Positions 63,324 through 64,000 of a DNA stretch of 64,000 bases are shown piece after piece. The first letter of the stretch is position 1; each line of letters starts with the position of its first letter. Origin of the DNA: an uncultured Shimia sp. (GTDB lineage Bacteria; Pseudomonadota; Alphaproteobacteria; Rhodobacterales; Rhodobacteraceae); contig CALCOY010000097.1 in NCBI GenBank assembly GCA_937897325.1, positions 1 to 64,000 on the forward strand, in the 5' to 3' direction. The notes below the pieces were generated by a model. It made no database searches. It worked only from the letters and a program-made list of their open reading frames with translations, and was not told the DNA's origin. Both the position numbers and the translations under genes were made by a program.

Positions 63324-64000
63324 CTAGGCCCGCTCGACGCACATGGCTACACCCATGCCTCCTCCGATGCACAACGTGGCCAACCCCTTTTTGGCGTCGC
63401 GCCGCTGCATTTCGAAAAGGAGCGTGTTTAGAATGCGCGCGCCTGATGCCCCTATCGGATGCCCGATGGCGATCGCGCCGCCGTTCACGTTCACCTTCTC
63501 CGGATCCCAGCCCATGTCCTTGTTGACCGCGCAGGCCTGCGCCGCGAAAGCCTCGTTGGCCTCGACAAGATCCAGGTCCTCTGCCTTCCAGCCTGCCTTG
63601 TCGAGTGCTTTGCGGCTGGCATGGATCGGGCCGACTCCCATGATGGCTGGATCAAGACCGGCAGTCGCGTAAGAGGCGATGCGCGCCAGCGGTTCGATCC
63701 CGCGTTTCTCTGCCTCGTCAGCTGACATCAGAAGCACGGCAGCTGCGCCATCGTTTAGGCCAGAAGCATTTGCGGCGGTAACAGAACCTTCTTTGACGAA
63801 GGCGGGGCGCAGCTTTTGCATGGCTTCAAGCGTTGCGCCGTGGCGGATGTATTCATCGGCGTCGACCAGGATGTCGCCTTTGCGATTTTTGACCGTGAAG
63901 GGCATGATCTCATCAGAGAACCTGCCAGCTTTCTGCGCCGCTTCGGCCTTGTTCTGGCTTGCGACCGCGAATTCGTCTTGCTGATCACGGCTGATCTGCC
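63324..64000 (-). CDS. phbA: Acetyl-CoA acetyltransferase (thiolase), 3' part
   Basis: The open frame continues to the right edge, so the N-terminus and the nucleophilic Cys are outside the window. The visible 225 residues start in [18 protein letters not shown] and include the active-site His in [20 protein letters not shown], and the C-terminal Cys in [12 protein letters not shown]. An ATG at 63905 is internal to the gene and is not the start. The enzyme condenses two acetyl-CoA to acetoacetyl-CoA. Confidence 0.96.
   Translation of the reverse strand, partial: QISRDQQDEFAVASQNKAEAAQKAGRFSDEIMPFTVKNRKGDILVDADEYIRHGATLEAMQKLRPAFVKEGSVTAANASGLNDGAAAVLLMSADEAEKRGIEPLARIASYATAGLDPAIMGVGPIHASRKALDKAGWKAEDLDLVEANEAFAAQACAVNKDMGWDPEKVNVNGGAIAIGHPIGASGARILNTLLFEMQRRDAKKGLATLCIGGGMGVAMCVERA

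Overview
The window looks like chromosomal DNA of an alphaproteobacterium of the Rhodobacteraceae, most likely the marine Roseobacter group. The evidence is the gene set: heterotetrameric sarcosine oxidase (soxBDAG), a fused-type Mrp/Pha Na+/H+ antiporter operon, single-chain ETF:ubiquinone oxidoreductase, a RibB protein with a decayed RibA domain, PHB synthesis genes, RTX and Tad-type envelope proteins, and dnaG next to a large rpoD. No species is named because no rRNA or other diagnostic marker is present. I saw no tRNA, rRNA or CRISPR array.

Layout. 1-0.74 kb: decayed IS3-type insertion sequence. 0.95-6.9 kb: envelope genes (DoxX-like membrane protein with a periplasmic partner, a secreted PilJ-type protein, a phosphate-binding/OmpA fusion, a ferric-reductase-like membrane protein with a Tat-exported dioxygenase-fold protein). 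7.3-13.1 kb: polyamine ABC transporter potABCD followed by a leaderless copper amine oxidase, a probable uptake-and-oxidation module for amines. 13.4-19.4 kb: a universal stress protein and, convergent to it, the seven-gene mnhABCDEFG operon, all with overlapping junctions. 19.5-22.1 kb: small coiled-coil genes, a LysR regulator of the OxyR type lacking the peroxide-sensing cysteine, and a small membrane protein. 22.1-24.9 kb: three TadE/TadF/TadG-like genes. 25.3-32.3 kb: glutamate dehydrogenase and soxBDAG. 32.4-36.4 kb: dnaG and rpoD, followed by two tandem paralogous secreted proteins.

37.6-47.3 kb is a riboflavin cluster (nrdR-ribD // ribE-unknown-ribB(A)-ribH-nusB) interrupted by three opposite-strand capsule export genes (kpsS, wza/kpsD-like, kpsC). 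47.3-50 kb holds a quinone oxidoreductase, a membrane protein and greA. 50.3-58.8 kb holds ETF-QO, a seven-repeat propeller plus RTX protein, a TPR protein, ispE, a polyprenyl diphosphate synthase, a DUF2007 protein and a methyltransferase. 58.9-62.4 kb is the most eroded segment: a DMT-family exporter gene, formerly coupled to a GcvA-type LysR gene, carries a 1,016-bp internally deleted IS66-type element with recognisable inverted repeats and an 8-bp target duplication. Two very small genes and a shared hairpin follow, then phbB and the 3' part of phbA run off the right edge.

Functionally the window is rich in breakdown of nitrogen-containing small molecules (polyamines, sarcosine, glutamate; electrons to quinone through ETF-QO), plus housekeeping and envelope export. 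I did not find a clearly new multi-gene system. The best leads are the Cys-less OxyR-like regulator with an OxyR-like site, the IS66 deletion derivative with unexplained inner DNA, the EF-hand inside TadG, the propeller-RTX protein, the phosphate-binding/OmpA fusion, and the short unlisted genes.
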